The notes under the pieces: generated by a model
What the model saw: only the letters and a program-made list of their open reading frames with translations
Told to the model about the DNA's origin: nothing
Database searches by the model: none
Assembly (NCBI RefSeq): GCF_009801115.1
Contig: NZ_VTOL01000011.1
Span: forward strand, 212,218 to 276,217
DNA length: 64,000 bases
From: Dyadobacter sp. 3J3
GTDB lineage: Bacteria; Bacteroidota; Bacteroidia; Cytophagales; Spirosomataceae
Direction of reading: 5' to 3'
In this document: positions 24,567 to 34,102 of the stretch, in pieces
Layout of the letters: every line of letters starts with the position of its first letter
How positions within the stretch are numbered: the stretch's first letter is position 1
Translations under genes and position numbers: made by a program

Positions 24567-27044
24567 TTATTTCTTACCTGCTGAAATCATATTAGCAAAA
24601 AGTCGGTAGGCCCCGGTAACACCTGCCGGAAGTTCCCGGAAAAATGAAAGTCCGGTATAAATGTAATGTCCTTTTCCGTATTGGGCATAAAGTACGCCTC
24701 CTTCTTTCAAACTCTCATCGGTGTCATTGGCTGAGAAAATCGCGTCATAGTGCGTTTTATCCCAGTCATTGGCAAAATATAAACCTCGTTCCTGGATCCA
24801 GCCATTGAAATCTTTCTGCGTGATTTTGTTTGGATAATTTAGTAACGCATGTTCAGGTTTTAAAAAGCGCATTTCAGCATCTTCCTCAGCAACACGATCC
24901 TGGCTTAACTGAATCGGGTAAGGCCCGATCTGCTTCACTTTCATTCTTTGTGGTATGGTGTACTGGACAACCATCGTTCCGCCATTTTTGACATATTCCA
25001 TCAATTTTTCCTGATAGTAAGTCAAACGATTTTCCGTATTATATGCTCTTATTCCGACAACAATAGCGTCATAACCGCTTAAATCTTTGGAAAGTGCAGC
25101 TTCATTCAACATGGTTACCGTACAGCCCATTTGTCTTAATGCAGTTGGGACATCATCACCGGCACCAGCAATGTAGCCGATATTTTTCACACTAATTTTT
25201 ACATCAAGCTTGGCCAGTTTTGCTTCTGCGGGAGGGAATAGGGTTTGGCTTGGAATGTGGCGATAGTCAATGGTTTTAATCGATTTGTCATAACTTTTTC
25301 CATCCACAAGGACAACCGCTTTTACGACACCTTCTTCATTTTTGGCAGGTGGAGTAATGGTGAAACTGTAAGTCTGTTCCTGATATTTTTCAGTCATATC
25401 AAAATTTACACTGGCTGGTTCCGATTTCCATCCTTTTGGCAAATCAAGTTTCAAAGTTCCTTTAACATTACTTTTTTGCGCTTCTACCATAACACTTAAT
25501 GTTTTGGCCGCCGAGTTTGGGAAAATGAAAACCGGCTCATTGATATTAGCAGTTACTGCCGGACGTATTTCAAATGGCCGGTAAATTTCACCTGAGGCAG
25601 GATCGGTAAATTTATAAATCCAGGGTCTTGAATAGGTAAATTTCTGTCCATCAATCTCAAAAATATAATCCGTTTTGGTCTCCGGTCTGTTTTCAGGATA
25701 ACCAATATCCTGCTGATTATCAATCTGGAAAATACCTTTATCAATCGGTTTCAGAAGCCAGTATGGTTGCGTTGTTTTTAAGTCTGTTGGCAACTGTGCC
25801 TTTTTGGCAAAAGCATTCATTTCATTTTCGCCCAGATTTAGGTTTAAAACACTGTCAGCTTTAATGCCCGTCCAGTTAAGGGAAATTAACTTAACAGGAT
25901 ATTTAGAGCGTTTCACAACAGTCATTTTTATATCGGCCGCGTCACCTGCAACGGAAGAAAACTCGGTTGGATTTGTTTCAAAAAATAAACCAACACATTG
26001 AACAAGCAAGTCACAAATTTCTTGCTTTTTCGCCTTAACATAAATATTTGCTGAATCCAGTTTTGTCAGTTCCTGATTTATTTTTAACAGCGCAGGAACT
26101 GTCGCGGAAGGATTGCCAATGTCATAATTTTTAATCGCATCAGACACCAGCGACTGCACTTTCTGACTTCCATCGACACGTTTCCAGGTAATGTCTACAT
26201 CGTCAAAAAGATTGCTTTTTGCTGCTGTTCCTTCTTTGTGAAGAAAATAATCAATTCGTTCACCACGCGCTGGCGCACTTCCAAATCCCTGGCTTCTATG
26301 CTGGCTACGGCTTTCCGCAGCAATTTCAGTATACGATTTTCCTAAAACCGGATTGTAGCCACCAATTTCTAAGGAGATAAACGGATTTTTTTCGCCTTCA
26401 GGTTGCTTGTTTGTAAATCCTGGTGTGAAGGTATTCCAAACCAAACGTTTTGCCTGCCAGGTTTTTACAAATTTCAGCTGATCAGGATATGAATTCGGAT
26501 CAGCGGCTAATTTGAAAGCTTCTTCTGCAAGATATGCGGATGTTTGATGGTGGCCGTGTCCAGCACGCGGATCCGGTGGAAAACGTGTAATAATTACGTC
26601 CGGTTGAAATTTACGGATCAGCCAAACTACGTCGCCCAAAACTTTATTCTGATCCCAGAAATTCAGTGTTTCTTTTCTGGTTTTTGAAAAACCGAAATCA
26701 TAAGCGCGGGAAAAAAACTGTGTTGCTCCGTCAATTTTACGTGCTCCCAATAATTCCTGAGTTCGGATTATACCAATATTAGCACCCTGTTCAGCACCGA
26801 TAAGATTTTGTCCGCCATCCCCTCGTGTCAAAGAAAGGTAACCAGTTCTGACCAGCTGATCTTTCGACATGTAAGACAACATTAATGTATTCTCGTCATC
26901 CGGATGTGCAGCAATATGCAGAATAGAACCAAGGACATTTAATTTTTTTACGCCTTGATAAATTTCACTGGAAGATAGGGTAGGAACTTGTGCCCGGATC
27001 TGGAAAGAGAGAAGCAGAGAAAACAGAATAGTAATTTTTTTCAT
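24567..27044 (-). CDS. Large secreted PIG-L family deacetylase
   Basis: 825 residues, much longer than minimal PIG-L/LmbE enzymes (about 230). Signal peptide 1-18 (QIRAQ). The deacetylase domain (about 38-300) has the zinc motif AAHPDDE at 45-51 and a later H in RAGHGHHQTSAYLAEEAF that supplies the third ligand. It is followed by beta-sandwich domains and a C-terminal part with VVGIRAYNTENRL and KNGGTMVVQYTIPQ resembling a glutamine amidotransferase-like/ThuA-type fold. It would remove N-acetyl groups from an amino sugar outside the cytoplasm. Substrate unknown; it is too large and exported to be the bacillithiol enzyme BshB. 30 bases downstream of the PPTase gene on the same strand. Confidence 0.88.
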   Translation of the reverse strand: MKKITILFSLLLSFQIRAQVPTLSSSEIYQGVKKLNVLGSILHIAAHPDDENTLMLSYMSKDQLVRTGYLSLTRGDGGQNLIGAEQGANIGIIRTQELLGARKIDGATQFFSRAYDFGFSKTRKETLNFWDQNKVLGDVVWLIRKFQPDVIITRFPPDPRAGHGHHQTSAYLAEEAFKLAADPNSYPDQLKFVKTWQAKRLVWNTFTPGFTNKQPEGEKNPFISLEIGGYNPVLGKSYTEIAAESRSQHRSQGFGSAPARGERIDYFLHKEGTAAKSNLFDDVDITWKRVDGSQKVQSLVSDAIKNYDIGNPSATVPALLKINQELTKLDSANIYVKAKKQEICDLLVQCVGLFFETNPTEFSSVAGDAADIKMTVVKRSKYPVKLISLNWTGIKADSVLNLNLGENEMNAFAKKAQLPTDLKTTQPYWLLKPIDKGIFQIDNQQDIGYPENRPETKTDYIFEIDGQKFTYSRPWIYKFTDPASGEIYRPFEIRPAVTANINEPVFIFPNSAAKTLSVMVEAQKSNVKGTLKLDLPKGWKSEPASVNFDMTEKYQEQTYSFTITPPAKNEEGVVKAVVLVDGKSYDKSIKTIDYRHIPSQTLFPPAEAKLAKLDVKISVKNIGYIAGAGDDVPTALRQMGCTVTMLNEAALSKDLSGYDAIVVGIRAYNTENRLTYYQEKLMEYVKNGGTMVVQYTIPQRMKVKQIGPYPIQLSQDRVAEEDAEMRFLKPEHALLNYPNKITQKDFNGWIQERGLYFANDWDKTHYDAIFSANDTDESLKEGGVLYAQYGKGHYIYTGLSFFRELPAGVTGAYRLFANMISAGKK

Positions 27045-27074
27045 ACGGGAATTTCAGGGGCTTAGCTTTTAATA

Positions 27075-27698
27075 CTACAATGTACGGGTAAGGACGTAAT
27101 CTTCAAAGACTTCATAGTGAATCAGGATCGTTTCCAATTTTTCTTTTCCAAAATGCACAGAAATTTCTCCTTGTGGTTTTGCCAAAAAAGGATTGACAGA
27201 CATGTTATTTCTAGGATCAAGCTCTTTGATACCAGCATATTTGTAAACCGATTCCTTGGCCGACCAGAGAATATTAATCAGAATGAAATCTGCCTTATCA
27301 ACCCATAATTGCTCCTCGTCGTTCAGGAAAAAGTCGATTCCTTTGCCTATGTCCGGTTTTATTTTTTGAATATCGACACCAGCAGATTTGTCTTTAACCA
27401 GATACATGGCTGCATATTTTTCAGAGTGTGAAATAGAAATTTTATAATTTGTTGATATAAGAAATGGCTTGCCATTTTCATCATAACTGATTTCATGGGT
27501 TTCTTCCAACATTTTTTCTAACAAAAGTCTTACGGCAACGGATTCTTTTTTTCTTTTGCTGTTAACTTTCCTCTCCAACTTTTTTTGATCTGAATCAGAT
27601 AATTTAATAGCCTCAAACATCTCTTCTAACGATTCCGATATTTCCCATAAACCCAAAAGTGAATCGCCTTCCAATATCTTTTTATAGACTAAGCCCAT
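27075..27698 (-). CDS. 4'-phosphopantetheinyl transferase, Sfp type
   Basis: 207 residues. The family motifs are in order: ENGKPFL (74-80), ISISHSEKYAA (87-97), GVDIQKI (107-113, Mg-binding Asp) and WSAKESVYKYAG (145-156, Glu149 and Lys). It transfers phosphopantetheine from CoA to a Ser of carrier proteins. It is divergent from the resorcinol/acyl cluster that starts at 27810 and that encodes a carrier protein at 40259, so that carrier protein is a plausible substrate (inference). Cotranscribed with the PIG-L gene. Confidence 0.9.
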   Translation of the reverse strand: MGLVYKKILEGDSLLGLWEISESLEEMFEAIKLSDSDQKKLERKVNSKRKKESVAVRLLLEKMLEETHEISYDENGKPFLISTNYKISISHSEKYAAMYLVKDKSAGVDIQKIKPDIGKGIDFFLNDEEQLWVDKADFILINILWSAKESVYKYAGIKELDPRNNMSVNPFLAKPQGEISVHFGKEKLETILIHYEVFEDYVLTRTL

Positions 27699-27809
27699 TT
27701 AATTCGTAATTTTATGCGTTAATAAAAAGGGGTAAATGAGTTGTAGGGAAAATTTTCCGATCAGAAATGCCAGTTAAGAAATTTTACTCCGAATTCCCGT
27801 TTAAGCTAT

Positions 27810-29495
27810 ATGTGGCCCAAAAATAAATCAGTAAGTACGTTTCTTAAAATAATTTTAGTAATTCTTCTCGTTGCAGGAGTCATTTTTGGCCTATTTATCT
27901 GGGCGGTAAAATTGCCTGCGCCAAAGATAGCAAGTAATAAAACTATCGAAAGTTATAAGCGTATTCAACTGGGTCCCAATCATTATAAAGTTGAAAACTG
28001 CTGGCTCAAAAAGAATAAATACGGTATTTGGGAAATGTATCTGGAAGGAAGTCCTTACGAACGCGGACTTATTTATGGTATTTTGGCCAAAGAATTGATG
28101 GAAAAACAGGAAGTTCATTTTGTTGACCAGATCAAAGAAATTGTCCCAAATGCATTCTTTTTGCAGGTATTAAAAGGTTTTGTTGCCTGGTTCAATAAGG
28201 ATATTTATAAATATATTCAGGACGAAAATTTGCAGGAAATCTATGGAGTTTCTCAATCTTTTTCTGACAAGTATAATTATATCGGCCCAAAATATTACCG
28301 GATCTTAAATTACCATGCAGCGCACGATATCGGTCATGCGCTGACGGATTTAAATATGGTTGGCTGCACTTCCTTTGCCGTTAAAAATTCTCTTTCAGCT
28401 GATTCTTCTTTGTTAATTGGCAGAAATTTCGACTTTTATATGGGCGATGCTTTTGCGGAAGATAAGTTGATCGTTTTTATGAATCCCGACAAAGGATACA
28501 AATTCGCCTCTTATGCCTGGGCGGGCTTAACCGGCGTTGTTTCAGGGATAAATGAAAAGGGGATTACGGTAACGCTTAACGCTTCCAAATCAGATATTCC
28601 CTATGGAGCAAAAGAGCCGATTTCATTACTGGCGAGGGAAATTCTTCAATATGCAGCCACAATCGATGAAGCACATGCGATTGCCAAAAAACGTGACACA
28701 TTTGTTTCGGAATCACTTTTGATAGGATCTGCACAGGATAATAAGGCTGCTATTATTGAAAAATCACCCACAAAAATGGATTTGTATGCATCGGGTTCTG
28801 ATTACCTTGTTTGCGCCAATCATTATCAGGGAACTGCTTTTATTAAAGATTCGGTCAATATCAATAATATTACGGATACAGATTCCAAAGCCAGATTTGA
28901 CAGAATGAGCCAGCTAATGGTGCGTTCGTATCCGGTAGATGTTCAGGAAGCTGCGGATATTTTAAGAAATAAAGAAGGCCTGAATGATACTTTTATAGGT
29001 TATGGAAATTCAAAATCCTTAAATCAGCTGATTGCACATCATGGAATTATTTTTAAACCATCAGCACGGAAAGTCTGGATTTCTACGCCACCTTATCAGC
29101 TTGGAGCCTTTATTTGTTATGATTTAAATGACGTTTTTAGCCATAAGGAAAGTTTTCATGCGATTGATTCTTTGTCTATTCAGCCGGATCCTTTCCTGGC
29201 AACGGACGCTTACAGAAGATTTGAAGCATTTAAAGTGACCAAGCAAAAGATCCACAAATATGTGATGCTGGGCATTCCATATAAATTGAGTTTGAAGGAT
29301 GAATATGCGATGGTTAGTAATAATCCTGAAAGTTATGTTACCTATCTAACGCTGGGCGAATATTATCAAAAGAATAAAAACTACGATAAGGCGATCGGTT
29401 ATTACCAGGAATCTTTGCAACATGAGGTTTCATCTAAAAATGAAATTCGTGCAATTCAGGCTAAAATCGAGGAATGCAAAAAAGAAAAATCCTGA
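27810..29495 (+). CDS. C45-type Ntn acyltransferase/hydrolase with membrane anchor and TPR tail
   Basis: 561 residues. One membrane segment at about 12-32 anchors it; the rest is probably periplasmic. The body resembles acyl-CoA:6-aminopenicillanate acyltransferases (peptidase family C45): WEMYLEGSPYERGLIYG, then the nucleophile C186 in MVGCTSFAV, IGRNFDFY, GVVSGINEKGITVTLNAS and the conserved Asn-containing VCANHYQG. These enzymes self-cleave before the Cys to become active. Residues about 510-555 form a TPR-like helix pair (LGEYYQKNKNYDKAIGYYQES). Similar genes occur in flexirubin loci; here it may form or cleave the ester or amide of the final product (inference). First gene of the plus-strand cluster. 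Confidence 0.82.
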   Translation: MWPKNKSVSTFLKIILVILLVAGVIFGLFIWAVKLPAPKIASNKTIESYKRIQLGPNHYKVENCWLKKNKYGIWEMYLEGSPYERGLIYGILAKELMEKQEVHFVDQIKEIVPNAFFLQVLKGFVAWFNKDIYKYIQDENLQEIYGVSQSFSDKYNYIGPKYYRILNYHAAHDIGHALTDLNMVGCTSFAVKNSLSADSSLLIGRNFDFYMGDAFAEDKLIVFMNPDKGYKFASYAWAGLTGVVSGINEKGITVTLNASKSDIPYGAKEPISLLAREILQYAATIDEAHAIAKKRDTFVSESLLIGSAQDNKAAIIEKSPTKMDLYASGSDYLVCANHYQGTAFIKDSVNINNITDTDSKARFDRMSQLMVRSYPVDVQEAADILRNKEGLNDTFIGYGNSKSLNQLIAHHGIIFKPSARKVWISTPPYQLGAFICYDLNDVFSHKESFHAIDSLSIQPDPFLATDAYRRFEAFKVTKQKIHKYVMLGIPYKLSLKDEYAMVSNNPESYVTYLTLGEYYQKNKNYDKAIGYYQESLQHEVSSKNEIRAIQAKIEECKKEKS

Positions 29496-29597
29496 GGATA
29501 TATTTTAGCAGCTCAAAATTTTTCAAGCGTTTTGCCGACAGATTTTTAAAACCTGAAATTAATCCTAATATTTCAGTCCGAATAATTTACCCCGTTT

Positions 29598-30854
29598 ATG
29601 ACAGAAATCAGCACATCACAAAGTGAAAAGTTAAAAGAGATTCTTCGATATATTAATACCAATTCCGCTTATTATCAACGGATTTTTGCCAGAGACGGGA
29701 TTGATATTGAAACCATAAAAACGGTTAAGGATTTGTCTGGAATCCCATTCACAACAAAAGATGATCTCGCGCTTTATAATGATGATTTTCTTTGTGTTTC
29801 TAAAAATAAAATCTCTGATTTCGTAACTACGTCGGGGACATTGAGTGATCCTGTTGCATTTTATCTTACAGATAAAGATGTTGAACGCTTAGCGAATAAT
29901 GAGGCCGAGGCCTTTAAATGTGCCAATGGTTCTGAAAATGATATCTACCAGCTAATGACCACAATCGACCGCCGTTTTATGGCTGGTCTTGCCTATTGGA
30001 TGGGCGCGCGGAAAATGGGCGCAGGGATGATCCGGGTCGGTCCGGGTGCTCCCTTTCTGCAATGGGAATCCATTCAGCGGTTTTCTCCCACAGTTCTTAT
30101 TGCCATTCCGTCTTTTATTCCCAGGCTGATTGATTATGCTCTGGAAAATAATATTGACTTTAAATCCTCCTCGGTAAAATCAATTTTATGCATCGGAGAG
30201 CCGATCCGTAATCCAGATTTTTCCTACAATGAATTAGGGAAACGCATCACGTCTCAATGGGAAGTCAAACTCTATTCAACCTATGCTTCCACAGAAATGG
30301 GCGCAGCATTTACTGAATGTGAGGAAGGAAAAGGCGGACATTTAAATCCTGATCTGCTGATACTCGAAGTTGTTGATGAGGAAGGGGAAATAGTTGGTGA
30401 AGGAGAAATGGGAGAAGTTGTTGTGACCACGCTGGGTGTGGAAGGTATGCCTTTGCTAAGATATAAAACCGGCGACCTGTGTAATGTATATTATGAGCCA
30501 TGTGCATGTGGAAGAACTTCAACGAGGCTAGGCCCTGTTGTAGGACGGAAACAGCAAATGATCAAGTTTAAAGGAACTACAATTTTTCCACCTGCTCTTT
30601 TTGATGTTTTGGACATGGTTCCGGAAATAGATTTGTACCAGGTTGTGGTTTCTAAAAACGAATTTGGTAATGATGAAATTTCTATATTATTGACAATGAA
30701 TCTGGAAACTCCGTTGTTCAAAGAAAAGCTTCATTCTTTGTTTAAATCGCGTCTCAGAGTTACGCCAGTGTTAAATTTCATAACCACTCAAGAATTAAAC
30801 CACCGAATATTCAAACAGGAAAAAAGGAAACCGGAAAAGTTGATATATATTTGA
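29598..30854 (+). CDS. Phenylacetate-CoA ligase-like acyl/aryl-adenylating enzyme
   Basis: 418 residues of the ANL superfamily, PaaK branch (family length about 430). TTSGTLSDPVAFYLT is the phosphate-binding loop, YASTEMGAAFTEC the A5-type motif, RYKTGDLCNVYYEPCACGRTS contains the motif with the adenosine-contacting Asp (split here), and GRKQQMIKFKGTTIFP the hinge before the C-terminal lid. It would activate an aromatic or fatty acid as adenylate and pass it to CoA or to the cluster's carrier protein. In aryl-polyene and flexirubin loci such an enzyme loads the aryl starter acid. The substrate cannot be read from the sequence. Confidence 0.87.
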   Translation: MTEISTSQSEKLKEILRYINTNSAYYQRIFARDGIDIETIKTVKDLSGIPFTTKDDLALYNDDFLCVSKNKISDFVTTSGTLSDPVAFYLTDKDVERLANNEAEAFKCANGSENDIYQLMTTIDRRFMAGLAYWMGARKMGAGMIRVGPGAPFLQWESIQRFSPTVLIAIPSFIPRLIDYALENNIDFKSSSVKSILCIGEPIRNPDFSYNELGKRITSQWEVKLYSTYASTEMGAAFTECEEGKGGHLNPDLLILEVVDEEGEIVGEGEMGEVVVTTLGVEGMPLLRYKTGDLCNVYYEPCACGRTSTRLGPVVGRKQQMIKFKGTTIFPPALFDVLDMVPEIDLYQVVVSKNEFGNDEISILLTMNLETPLFKEKLHSLFKSRLRVTPVLNFITTQELNHRIFKQEKRKPEKLIYI

Positions 30855-30883
30855 TTTTTATCATTTTAAAATCACCCCTAAAC

Positions 30884-31495
30884 ATGAAAAGGACCAAAAT
30901 TGCAGTAATTTTTACGATTTTGTTATTCGCCGTTCAGGCTGGTTTTGCCCAAAGAGGAGTAGACTTACGATCCGGAGATGTTAGTGTACTTTCAGGAGAA
31001 AAAACAGTGAATGTACAGTACGATTATTCCGAGTTTGGTGTCGGGAAATTTGCTACTGAAAAAGAATATCTTGATAAGAAATCTGGCGAATACAATGCCA
31101 AAGAACCTGGGAAAGGCGATGAGTGGAAAAAAACCTGGGTTGCCGACCGCAAAAACCGATACGAGCCCAAGTTTGAAGAATTGTTCAATAAAGGGATGGA
31201 AGGTAAAGGATTAAAAGTTGAACAGGGAGCATCAGCCAAGTATACGTTTGTTGTACATACCACGTATGTTGAGCCTGGTTTCAATGTTGGCGTGATGCGC
31301 AAAAATGCATACTTAAATTACAAAGTGGATCTTGTAGAATCTGCTGGTAAAAAGACTATTGCAGAGATTATTCTAAGTAATGTAGCCGGCGGACAGTTCG
31401 GTGGATTTGATTACGATTCGGGCACGCGTATTGCAGAATCCTACGCAAAGGCAGGGAAACTTCTTGCTGCGTTTCTTGAAAAACAACTGAAATAA
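30884..31495 (+). CDS. Secreted protein of unknown function in the dar cluster
   Basis: 203 residues from ATG at 30884, which starts a clean signal peptide (KRTKIAVIFTILLFAVQAGFAQ cut near residue 22; shown in part as IAVIFTILLFAVQAGFAQ). The open frame begins earlier at 30851 but that would bury the signal. The mature part is beta-rich with a YTFVVHTTYVEPGF strand and a Gly-rich NVAGGQFGGFDYDSG turn, then a helix at the C-terminus. I do not recognise a family. It is packed between the ligase and another secreted protein, so it probably serves in the periplasm or outer membrane for the cluster's product, for example as a binding protein. Confidence 0.75.
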   Translation: MKRTKIAVIFTILLFAVQAGFAQRGVDLRSGDVSVLSGEKTVNVQYDYSEFGVGKFATEKEYLDKKSGEYNAKEPGKGDEWKKTWVADRKNRYEPKFEELFNKGMEGKGLKVEQGASAKYTFVVHTTYVEPGFNVGVMRKNAYLNYKVDLVESAGKKTIAEIILSNVAGGQFGGFDYDSGTRIAESYAKAGKLLAAFLEKQLK

Positions 31496-31540
31496 TCTTA
31501 ATAATTTCTATTTTTGAAGGTGTATCTTAATTTCAATGTC

Positions 31541-32167
31541 ATGAAAAAAACATTATTATTTCTAATTGCATTATTCTTCGCAGGTCAGGTTTCGGCGCAA
31601 ACGTTATCTGATTTATTTGCAGGAAATGCCAAACTTACATTCCTTGGCCTGGACTTTACGCAGGCTAAATTCATCGGACGCCTGGGTTTCGTTGATCCGG
31701 TTGCTATTAAAAATCAGCATATCACAAGCTGGAATGACCTGATTGAATATGAACCAAAAAAATTCTCTCTTCAGGATGCTTTCAAGCTCAAACCTGAAAT
31801 GTATCAGTCGAAAGTTTCTGATATGGTAAAATTGAATGAATCGGTTGATGTGAAAGGTAACATTACAGAAGATGAATACGTAATCACAGAAGATCAGGTG
31901 AAAAAGTCAGTTTCAAAATATTCGCTAAGTGTGAAGGATGGAATTGGAATCGTTTACGTTGTTGAAAGTTTGAACAAAAAAGCTGAGAAGTTATTTGCCT
32001 GGGTTACTTTTATTGATTTGAAAACAAAAAAAGTTTTATACACTGAAAAGCTTGAAGGTTCTGCCGGCGGATTTGGATTCCGTAATTATTGGGCAGGCGG
32101 CGTTTATAAAATCAATAAATCCATTGATTCAAAATATTACAAACAGTGGAGTAAAACATTAAAATAG
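31541..32167 (+). CDS. Secreted protein of unknown function in the dar cluster
   Basis: 208 residues from ATG at 31541; signal peptide about 1-19 (LIALFFAGQVSAQ). The mature part has FLGLDFTQAKFIGRLGFVDP, a central acidic stretch and a C-terminal GSAGGFGFRNYWAGGVYKI. The shared GG(Q/F)FG(G/F) turn suggests a distant relation to the preceding gene, but I cannot assign a family. TATTTTTG at 31509-31516 upstream could be a -7 box for an internal promoter. Role unknown. Confidence 0.75.
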   Translation: MKKTLLFLIALFFAGQVSAQTLSDLFAGNAKLTFLGLDFTQAKFIGRLGFVDPVAIKNQHITSWNDLIEYEPKKFSLQDAFKLKPEMYQSKVSDMVKLNESVDVKGNITEDEYVITEDQVKKSVSKYSLSVKDGIGIVYVVESLNKKAEKLFAWVTFIDLKTKKVLYTEKLEGSAGGFGFRNYWAGGVYKINKSIDSKYYKQWSKTLK

Positions 32168-32245
32168 AATTACATACCGGCTTTTTTGCCTGATTTAATT
32201 CTATAAGGCATTGATTATTAATATAAAAAAATAATATTGCTATCG

Positions 32246-32285
32246 GAAGCTGTACATGGCTCTTTAAAGAGTGTTGTACAGCTTC
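32246..32285 (+). other. Strong hairpin in the gap before the YdcF-like gene
   Basis: GAAGCTGTACA (32246-32256) pairs exactly with TGTACAGCTTC (32275-32285); the loop itself holds the palindrome CTCTTTAAAGAG. There is no T run right after it, so it could be a weak terminator, an mRNA stability element or a processing site inside the cluster. Confidence 0.6.
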
Positions 32286-32309
32286 TTACTTAACTGACGA
32301 TCCTGTACT

Positions 32310-33032
32310 TTGAAAAAAATATTTATCATGTTGATCTTTTGTATGTCCTTTTTGCAGGGATGTTCAAAAATATTTTATCGGTCGGCAGAAAAAGCATTTG
32401 AAGAGAATAAGCGAAACCAGCCTTATGACGCGATCATTGTGCCCGGGTTTCCATATCAGGGAAAGGAATGGGATATGGTGTATAAAATGAGAATTCACTG
32501 GGCTTATTATTTATATAAAAAGGGCTATGCGAAAAATATCATTTTCTCGGGCTCTGCGGTTGCCACCCCTTATATTGAAAGCAGGGTAATGGCATATTAT
32601 GCCGAAGGGTTGGGGGTTCCCAAGGAAAATATTTTCACGGAGGAAAAGGCAGAGCACAGTACAGAAAACGTTTATTATGCTTACAGACTGGCCAAGGATC
32701 TCGGTTTTAATAAAATAGCGCTTGCCACAGATCCTTTCCAAAGTAGCTATATGGGAAAATTTATGCGGAAATTTGAAATACCTGTTGCACTTTTGCCGAC
32801 GGTTATTGATACGTTGAAAACGCTGGATTTGTACGAACCCAAAATTGATCCTAAACTTGCGATAAAGGACGGGTTTGTAAAACTGTCTTCAAGAGAGAAT
32901 TTCTTCCAGCGTTTTAAGGGAACAATGGGTAAAAACATTATCTGGCATGAGGAGGATCTGAAAAAGAAAAAATACAGACGAAGATTTAAGGACCGCATGA
33001 TTCCTTCAGGTGCGTTGAGTAAAGAACATTAA
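32310..33032 (+). CDS. YdcF/SanA-family (DUF218) lipoprotein
   Basis: 240 residues. TTG at 32310 is taken as start because it gives a proper lipoprotein signal (KKIFIMLIFCMSFLQGC, lipid Cys near 18); the next ATG leaves too short a signal. The DUF218 domain has AIIVPGFPY, KNIIFSGSAV, ENIFTEEKAEHSTENVYY and NKIALATDPFQS, the pattern of the ElyC/SanA/YdcF family, thought to act on envelope lipid carriers or SAM-like ligands. Eight bases upstream of the methyltransferase gene. Its task in this cluster is unknown. Confidence 0.82.
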   Translation: MKKIFIMLIFCMSFLQGCSKIFYRSAEKAFEENKRNQPYDAIIVPGFPYQGKEWDMVYKMRIHWAYYLYKKGYAKNIIFSGSAVATPYIESRVMAYYAEGLGVPKENIFTEEKAEHSTENVYYAYRLAKDLGFNKIALATDPFQSSYMGKFMRKFEIPVALLPTVIDTLKTLDLYEPKIDPKLAIKDGFVKLSSRENFFQRFKGTMGKNIIWHEEDLKKKKYRRRFKDRMIPSGALSKEH

Positions 33033-33040
33033 TTTGTACA

Positions 33041-34102
33041 ATGAAAAAAGAGATATCGGCAATAGATGCCAAATTTGAAGCACAAAAAATAGCCTTTGGG
33101 CCGATGTATTTTCAATCGGTCATTGCATTAAGAGATTTAGGAATTCTTGAATTTATAAACAATCACCGGAAAGGAGTAAGCATTTCTACGATCATTGAAA
33201 AACTGGACGTGTCCGAATATGGTGTGGATTTGCTGATTGAAGCAGCAGAAATATTAGGCGTAGTTGAATGTTTTGATGAAGGGAAAGTCAAAATTACAAA
33301 GGTCGGTTTTTTTCTTTTAAAAGATGAAATGACCAAAGTGAATGTCAACTTCATGAATGATGTCTGTTATCTGGGAGCGAAAGCGATGACGGACAGCATT
33401 AGAAACGGGAAACCGGAAGGACTTAAAGTACTGGGTGACTGGCCAACGATTTATGAAGGTTTGTCAATTTTACCTGAACCAGCCAAGAAATCCTGGTTTG
33501 AATTTGATCATTACTATTCCGATGGTGCTTTTCCGGAGGCTCTTAAAATTGTTTTTAGTAAAAAGACGGGTACAATTTTTGATATAGGAGGGAATACGGG
33601 GAAATGGTCCTTTGCATGTTGTGGATATGATCCGGATGTTAAAATCAAAATACTGGATTTGCCGGTTCAGCTGAAAGTAGCAAAACAAAACGCAACTGAA
33701 AAAGGTCTTCTCGGCAGGATTGAGTTTTATCCAATCAATCTGCTGGATACTGAACAAAAAATTCCTCAGGGTGCAGATGTGATCTGGATGAGCCAGTTCC
33801 TGGACTGTTTTTCAAAGGAAGAAATAGTTTGTATATTGAAAAATGCTTATCAGGCGGCATCGGAGGATACCAGAGTATTTATTCTCGAACCGTTTTTTGA
33901 TAATCAGAATTATCCGGCAGCCCATTTTAGTCTTGTCGCCACTTCGTTATATTTTACGATAATGGCAAACGGAAATAGTAAAATGTACCGGATTGAAGTA
34001 ATGAAATCATTGGTTAATGAAGCAGGTTTTGAGGTAGTTGAAACCTATCCTTTGATCGGAGACAGTTATCATACCATTCTGGAATGTAAGAAAAGAGTGT
34101 AA
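33041..34102 (+). CDS. SAM-dependent O-methyltransferase with winged-helix dimerisation domain
   Basis: 353 residues. The first 100 residues form a winged-helix dimerisation region (FGPMYFQSVIALRDLGILEF, ISTIIEKLDVSEYGVDLLIEA in part) as in plant-type and antibiotic O-methyltransferases. The class I Rossmann domain has motif I IFDIGGNTGKWS near residue 185, the acidic loop KILDLPVQL and ADVIWMSQFLDCFS. It would methylate a hydroxyl (or carbon) on an aromatic product. In a dialkylresorcinol/flexirubin-type locus a ring or aryl hydroxyl is the obvious candidate (inference). Confidence 0.87.
   Translation: MKKEISAIDAKFEAQKIAFGPMYFQSVIALRDLGILEFINNHRKGVSISTIIEKLDVSEYGVDLLIEAAEILGVVECFDEGKVKITKVGFFLLKDEMTKVNVNFMNDVCYLGAKAMTDSIRNGKPEGLKVLGDWPTIYEGLSILPEPAKKSWFEFDHYYSDGAFPEALKIVFSKKTGTIFDIGGNTGKWSFACCGYDPDVKIKILDLPVQLKVAKQNATEKGLLGRIEFYPINLLDTEQKIPQGADVIWMSQFLDCFSKEEIVCILKNAYQAASEDTRVFILEPFFDNQNYPAAHFSLVATSLYFTIMANGNSKMYRIEVMKSLVNEAGFEVVETYPLIGDSYHTILECKKRV

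Noticed and set aside
24567..27044. PIG-L protein as BshB of bacillithiol synthesis
   Set aside because: 825 residues with a signal peptide and extra domains; BshB is a small cytoplasmic enzyme.
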